This document shows, one piece after another, positions 13,556-17,732 of a stretch of 17,732 bases of DNA. Source of the stretch: Nitrospirota bacterium (lineage in GTDB: Bacteria > Nitrospirota > Thermodesulfovibrionia > Thermodesulfovibrionales > Magnetobacteriaceae). The notes under the pieces were generated by a model. The model worked only from the letters and a program-made list of their open reading frames with translations. It was not told the origin of the DNA and did no database searches. Each line of letters starts with the position of its first letter. Positions within the stretch are counted from its first letter, which is position 1. Location of the stretch: assembly GCA_015233485.1 (NCBI GenBank), contig JADFXO010000047.1, positions 1 through 17,732 on the forward strand, written 5' to 3'. The translations under genes and the position numbers were made by a program.

Positions 13556-14807
13556 ATTCGACGCCTTATATGTTGACGGAGTGAGAGAGATAAAATCGGG
13601 GATTAAACAGCTCCTTGATGAGAAGTACTCAGACGTGTTTCCATCGGACAAGAAGAGTAAAATTCTCATCAAACCCAACCTTAACAGCAACATGAACGCC
13701 CTTACCGGCAACACCACCGACCTCAGGGTTGTCGCCGCCGTCATAGAGTTTCTGCAAGACCGAGGCTACAAGGACATCACCATTGGCGAGGGCACAAACA
13801 GCGGTTACTATCGCAGCAACATAAGTGTAATCGAACGATTGAGATACGACGAGCTGGGGCTTTACTACGGCATTATGGTAAAAGATTTTAATTATTCGGA
13901 CACTGTGCCCGTATCTTTTGAAAGGGGTGTTAAGGCCGGTGTGGCAAAGGAATGCGTAGAGGCGGATTTTCTTATAAACATGCCTAAGATAAAGACGCAC
14001 TTCGAGGCCGGTATGACCGTCTGCCTGAAAAACCTGATAGGCTGCCTCGTAGGGCAACAAAACAAGAAAAAGGCCCACGGCGCCCTCTCAGACAACATCG
14101 TCAACCTAAACATGGCCGTCAAACCACACCTGCACATAGTTGACGGCGTAATAGCGATGGAGGGGCTAGGACCTACGCGTGGCACTCCACTCAGGGCAGG
14201 GGTTATATTCGTTGGAGACGACCCGTTTATAGTTGATCTGATGTGCGCGAGGTTTGCCTCTTTCCCTTACCAGAAGGTAGGCCCTCTTGCCGCGGCAAAA
14301 AGGAGAGGGATTATCAAAGACGAGCACTTGCAATTCGTAAATGATTTCCCCCTTGAGCACATTCATAGATTTAAGCCGCCAACGGCAGGACCTCTTGCCA
14401 CGTTTATACACAGCCCAAAAAGGCAAAAATATTTCCTTGCAATAAGGCAGACGCCGCTGTTTAATTATCTCTGCTCTACGGAGATAGGGGGGAAACTCCT
14501 CTATCTGGCCGGCCTTAGGCAGGATGTATTTATCAGGGATGAAATGCAGTGGGGGGGGCTGTCCCTCAAAAAGGAAAAATGCACGGACTGCGGCATATGC
14601 GCACGGTACTGCCCTATAGAGATAGGGCTTCCTCATGCGCTTGACAAGGCGGAGGGGATGGACAGTGAGTGGCAGGAGAGATGCGTACACTGCCTCTACT
14701 GCTTTAGCGTGTGCCCGAAGTCGGCCATAGAGTTTCATGGCACGCAAGGGTTTATGGAAGAACAGATAAGGCAGTACGGTGAGATTATAAAGAAGATGGT
14801 GAAATGA
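13548..14807 (+). CDS. DUF362 protein with C-terminal 2[4Fe-4S] ferredoxin domain
   Basis: A 419-residue protein. DUF362 covers about 1-300: KILIKPNLN (38-46), IGEGTNSGYY (79-88), INMPKIKTH (143-151), HGAL (177-180) and VDGVIAMEGLGP (198-209). The C-terminus holds two cubane motifs: C345-C348-C351-C355 (CTDCGICARYC) and C379-C382-C385-C389 (CVHCLYCFSVC), as in bacterial ferredoxins. Such proteins are thought to carry electrons or handle redox chemistry; the function of DUF362 is not established. The overlap with the GT9 gene (8 bp) and with the radical SAM gene (4 bp) makes it a plausible electron donor for the radical SAM enzyme. AGGAGG precedes the ATG closely. Confidence 0.9.
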   Translation: MFRFDALYVDGVREIKSGIKQLLDEKYSDVFPSDKKSKILIKPNLNSNMNALTGNTTDLRVVAAVIEFLQDRGYKDITIGEGTNSGYYRSNISVIERLRYDELGLYYGIMVKDFNYSDTVPVSFERGVKAGVAKECVEADFLINMPKIKTHFEAGMTVCLKNLIGCLVGQQNKKKAHGALSDNIVNLNMAVKPHLHIVDGVIAMEGLGPTRGTPLRAGVIFVGDDPFIVDLMCARFASFPYQKVGPLAAAKRRGIIKDEHLQFVNDFPLEHIHRFKPPTAGPLATFIHSPKRQKYFLAIRQTPLFNYLCSTEIGGKLLYLAGLRQDVFIRDEMQWGGLSLKKEKCTDCGICARYCPIEIGLPHALDKAEGMDSEWQERCVHCLYCFSVCPKSAIEFHGTQGFMEEQIRQYGEIIKKMVK

Positions 14808-16291
14808 CAAAAGACAAAGATTTTCGGATAACGTTTCTAAACCCGCCTTATATGAAAAAATTCTCCAGGGCGCAGCGAAGCCCCGCGGTTACAAAAAGCG
14901 GCACGCTCTACTATCCTATGTGGCTTGCCTATGCGGCGGGGGCCTCGGAGATGGCCGGTTTTTCGATAGATTTGATAGACGCCCCCGCCGACGGCCTTGA
15001 CGTGGCTTCTGTTACGCGGAGGATAAAGGCATTCAGCCCGTCGCTGCTCGTAGTGGATACAAGTACGCCAAGCATTTATAATGACGCTCAGGTATGCGAT
15101 GCTCTAAAAACGGCGCTGCCTGATGCGTTCATCGTCATAGCCGGCACACATGTCTCTGCCCTGCCTGAGGAATGCCTAATGCTCAGCACCGCCATAGACG
15201 CCGCCGCGGTTGGGGAATACGATTATACGATAGCGGCACTTGCCGAGGCCCTGTATAATAAGACGCCGGTTGCCGCCGTTGCCGGGCTTTATTTCAAAGA
15301 CGGCACAAACTCAGGGCCGCGGCCCATGATTGGCAACATTGACGAACTGCCGTTTGTAAGCCGCGTCTATAAGCGGTTTTTAAAGATGGAGAACTACTTT
15401 AATCCCAACGCCCTATTTCCGATGGTGACGATTACCACGAGCCGCGGCTGTCCGCACGAGTGTATATTTTGCGTATATCCGCAGACGCTGATGGGGCACA
15501 AGCTGAGAATGCGCAGTGTGGAGAATGTTCTTGACGAGATAGAATATATAATCAGCGCATTTGACGGTGTGAAGGCGATATTCTTTGAAGACGACACGTT
15601 TACGGCAAACCGCAAGCGTTGTGTGGAAATCTCCGGGGGGATTATAAAGAGGGGAATCAAAATCTCGTGGACGGCAAACGCCAGAGCCACGCTTGACTAT
15701 GAGACAATGAGGGTGATGCGAAAGGCGGGCTGCCGCTCATTTTGCGTCGGGTTTGAAAGCGGAAGCCAGGAGATGCTTGATAACATAAAAAAGAGGACAG
15801 TCGTACAAGACATGGGTAAATTCATGGATGCAGCGAAGAAGGCCGGGATCTTAGTTCATGGATGCTTCATGGTCGGCCTGCCAGGTGAGACAAAAAAGAC
15901 GATGGCAATGACGCTTGCCCTTGCAAAGAGGCTCAATCCCGATACCGTGCAATTCTATCCCATGATGATATACCCGGGCACGGAGGCCTATGACTGGTAC
16001 AGCGAAATGGGCCTGTTAACGACGAAGGATTTCTCCAAATGGCTGACCCCAGCGGGCCTGCACAATACTGTGATAAAGACCGAAGAGCTGTCCTCAGAGG
16101 CACTTGTGCGTTTTTGCGATAACGCCAGAAGGGAGTTTTACCTGCGTCCGGCGTATCTGCTTTATAAACTCAGGCAGGTTATCGCTCACCCGCAGGAGCT
16201 GAAAAGGACTGTGAAATCGGCGCGGACTTTTATGAAATATCTCCTTAAAGGCTCTGATTTCAGAAAAGGAGAAGAAGAGAACTGTGATTAA
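14804..16291 (+). CDS. B12-binding-type radical SAM protein
   Basis: A 495-residue enzyme of the BchE/HpnJ-like class. Residues 8-150 form a Rossmann-type cobalamin-binding domain (FLNPP at the start, YYPMWLAYAAG, IDAPADG). The usual DxHxxG cobalamin His motif is not seen, which is common in this class. The radical SAM cluster motif is C216-x3-C220-x2-C223 (RGCPHECIFC), followed by FFEDDTF, GFESGSQ and MVGLPGE. Fe-S plus SAM would generate a 5'-deoxyadenosyl radical for methylation, ring formation or C-C bond chemistry on a hydrophobic substrate. It starts 4 bp before the DUF362 gene ends (ATGA overlap) and overlaps the GT2 gene by 8 bp. Substrate unknown. Confidence 0.93.
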   Translation: MTKDKDFRITFLNPPYMKKFSRAQRSPAVTKSGTLYYPMWLAYAAGASEMAGFSIDLIDAPADGLDVASVTRRIKAFSPSLLVVDTSTPSIYNDAQVCDALKTALPDAFIVIAGTHVSALPEECLMLSTAIDAAAVGEYDYTIAALAEALYNKTPVAAVAGLYFKDGTNSGPRPMIGNIDELPFVSRVYKRFLKMENYFNPNALFPMVTITTSRGCPHECIFCVYPQTLMGHKLRMRSVENVLDEIEYIISAFDGVKAIFFEDDTFTANRKRCVEISGGIIKRGIKISWTANARATLDYETMRVMRKAGCRSFCVGFESGSQEMLDNIKKRTVVQDMGKFMDAAKKAGILVHGCFMVGLPGETKKTMAMTLALAKRLNPDTVQFYPMMIYPGTEAYDWYSEMGLLTTKDFSKWLTPAGLHNTVIKTEELSSEALVRFCDNARREFYLRPAYLLYKLRQVIAHPQELKRTVKSARTFMKYLLKGSDFRKGEEENCD

Positions 16292-17282
16292 GGCGTCGGT
16301 AGTAGTCCCCGCCTATAACGCTGAAAAGACCATTGCCCGCTCTATAGATGCCCTGCTCAGGCAGACTTGCGCGGCGGATACCTATGAGGTAATCGTCATA
16401 GACGACGGCTCAACTGACAAGACGGCAGAGATTGCAATGGCCTATCCGGTCAGGTACTATCATAAACAAAACGGCGGCCCGGCCTCGGCAAGAAACATGG
16501 GCGTACGGGAGGCGGCCGGTGAGATAATCCTCTTTACCGACGCCGACTGCGTGGCCACGGAGTCATGGATTGAGGAGATGTTAAGGCCGTTTAATGATCC
16601 TGAAGTGTCGGCGGTAAAGGGGGCATACAGGACGAATCAGCGGCAGTTGACGGCGCGGTTTGCACAGGTGGAGTTTGAGGAAAGGTTTGCGATGCTCAGG
16701 ATGTCCGAATGCATTGATATGATAGACACATACGCTGCCGCCTTTAGAAAGGAAGTATTTGTCGGGGCGGGCGGATTTGACGAATCATTTCCGGTTGCGA
16801 ATAACGAAGACACAGACCTGTCGTATAAACTTTCAGCGGCGGGACATAAGATGGTGTTTAATGGCAACGCCATAGTGTATCATTTGAATCATCCGGCCTC
16901 GGCAGGGCGGTACGGCAGGATTAAATTCCTGCGAGGCTACTGGCGGATGGTCGTCTATAAGAGATACCCTGATAAGATGCTCAAGGATACGTACACGCCC
17001 CAGAGCCTGAAAATCCAGATATTAACTCTCTTTGGCGGCATCTTTTTTCTCGCGCTTTCGGCATTTATTAAGGCGGCGTCATATGCGTCCTTGTTTTTAT
17101 TTATAATATTTTTATTATCAACTGCCCGTTTTGCCGCCTTCGCGTTTAAGGAAGACAAGGCGGTGGGATTGATGTCGCCATTTTTCATAGCCCTGAGGGC
17201 GTCGTCCATAGGACTTGGTGTGTTGTATTATTTTGTCAGCGCCTCGAAATGCCGTTGTAATAGCTGCCCCCCGAAAAAATAA
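16284..17282 (+). CDS. GT2 glycosyltransferase with C-terminal membrane segments
   Basis: A 332-residue GT-A family 2 enzyme. Visible motifs are VVVPAYNAEKTI (6-17), DDG (40-42), ARNMGV (69-74), DAD (86-88, metal-binding) and NNEDTDLSYKL (173-183, catalytic ED). From about residue 240 there are probably three hydrophobic segments and a Cys/Lys-rich tail, so it likely sits in the inner membrane and glycosylates a lipid-linked acceptor from the cytoplasm. The start is GTG 16284, overlapping the radical SAM gene by 8 bp, with AGGAG about 11 bp upstream. It is the last gene of the block; its stop codon touches the stop of the convergent SRAP gene. Confidence 0.9.
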   Translation: MIKASVVVPAYNAEKTIARSIDALLRQTCAADTYEVIVIDDGSTDKTAEIAMAYPVRYYHKQNGGPASARNMGVREAAGEIILFTDADCVATESWIEEMLRPFNDPEVSAVKGAYRTNQRQLTARFAQVEFEERFAMLRMSECIDMIDTYAAAFRKEVFVGAGGFDESFPVANNEDTDLSYKLSAAGHKMVFNGNAIVYHLNHPASAGRYGRIKFLRGYWRMVVYKRYPDKMLKDTYTPQSLKIQILTLFGGIFFLALSAFIKAASYASLFLFIIFLLSTARFAAFAFKEDKAVGLMSPFFIALRASSIGLGVLYYFVSASKCRCNSCPPKK

Positions 17283-17732
17283 TTAAATAAGGCTTATGGG
17301 TCTAATACACTCTGGCGAGTTGTTCTTTGTTGAGTTAACCATCGTGGAAACATCAACGGCCTCCATCTCATCGTCAGGATATAGCCTTAGAAGGCCAGAC
17401 ACGGCGTCCGCTTCATGTCCAAGCCACAAGTCATAATCATCCTTATGAATGATAACCGGCATCCTGTCGTGTATCTTTCCTATCAGGGCGTTTGCCCTTG
17501 TGGTTATTATCGAACATGTGAGGGACACGCCGTCCCCGGCGGTTGTCAATTCACTATACAAGCCGGCAAACCCAAATGGTGTAGTGGATTTCAGGCGTAT
17601 AAATACAGGAGTCTTTGCGGCAGAGTTACGCCTCCATTCGTAGAATCCATCTGAAACAACGAGACACCGGTGGCTTTTGAACGCCGCGCTGAAAGCACGA
17701 TTTATCGCCACGGCCTCCGCCCTTGCGTTTAT
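17283..17732 (-). CDS. SRAP domain protein (YedK/HMCES type), 5' partial
   Basis: This is the C-terminal 149 residues of an SRAP protein; the frame continues past the window edge as INARAEAVAIN. The SRAP family covalently traps abasic sites in single-stranded DNA through an N-terminal Cys2, which lies outside the window. Visible active-site elements are the NARAE segment, the Glu in DGFYEW and the His in HDRMPVI. The C-terminal VNSTKNNSPECI is also conserved. An internal GTG at 17709 is not the true start. It stands alone on the minus strand, convergent with the GT2 gene. Confidence 0.95.
   Translation of the reverse strand: MNARAEAVAINRAFSAAFKSHRCLVVSDGFYEWRRNSAAKTPVFIRLKSTTPFGFAGLYSELTTAGDGVSLTCSIITTRANALIGKIHDRMPVIIHKDDYDLWLGHEADAVSGLLRLYPDDEMEAVDVSTMVNSTKNNSPECIRPISLI

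Noticed and set aside
14166..14810. 214-residue minus-strand ORF
   Set aside because: Antisense to the DUF362 gene with its ferredoxin motifs; no family features.

Overview
This window reads as accessory-type DNA from a Gram-negative bacterium. The evidence is a GT9 (heptosyltransferase-type) glycosyltransferase, a NodI/NodJ-type ABC exporter, a B12-type radical SAM protein with a DUF362/ferredoxin protein, a BarA-type hybrid kinase, and a GH57-DUF3536 protein. Such combinations are familiar from Nitrospirota and Desulfobacterota, but nothing here fixes the taxonomy. No rRNA, tRNA, CRISPR array, integrase or transposase was seen. The window behaves like a whole contig: it starts in an exact 127-bp copy of an internal sequence and ends inside a gene.

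Left part (1-5010). An unrecognised minus-strand gene (86-931) runs into the 127-bp repeat, so its last 13 residues are not its own. Next comes a rightward trio: a BtrH-type papain-like acyltransferase/peptidase (AT-rich, possibly leaderless), a NodI-like ATPase and a NodJ-like permease. This looks like a compact tailor-and-export cassette. A hairpin separates it from a convergent secreted protein with three exact CxCx3CxCx9CxC repeats. A cold-shock protein follows, with its own promoter and a 5'-terminal hairpin.

Middle (5011-8209). A large minus-strand GH57 + DUF3536 protein probably acts on alpha-glucan. It is followed by a small uncertain minus-strand ORF, and then by a regulatory gap holding two divergent promoters, a perfect 17-bp palindrome and two abutting mini-ORFs.

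Right part (8210-17282). A PAS-PAS-HisKA-HATPase-REC-REC-HPt hybrid kinase is followed 30 bp later by a lone CheY-like receiver, which is probably the last step of a phosphorelay. A block of five genes follows: alpha/beta hydrolase, GT9 glycosyltransferase, DUF362 + 2[4Fe-4S] protein, B12-type radical SAM enzyme, and GT2 glycosyltransferase with C-terminal membrane segments. Within it every junction overlaps by 4-11 bp, so the genes are almost surely co-translated. I infer a pathway that builds or modifies an envelope glycolipid or other glycoconjugate and includes a radical step. It could be under the phosphorelay's control. The hydrolase has no normal start codon where its coding sequence appears to begin.

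Right end (17283-17732). A partial SRAP (YedK/HMCES) gene lies on the minus strand. Its stop codon directly abuts the stop codon of the GT2 gene.
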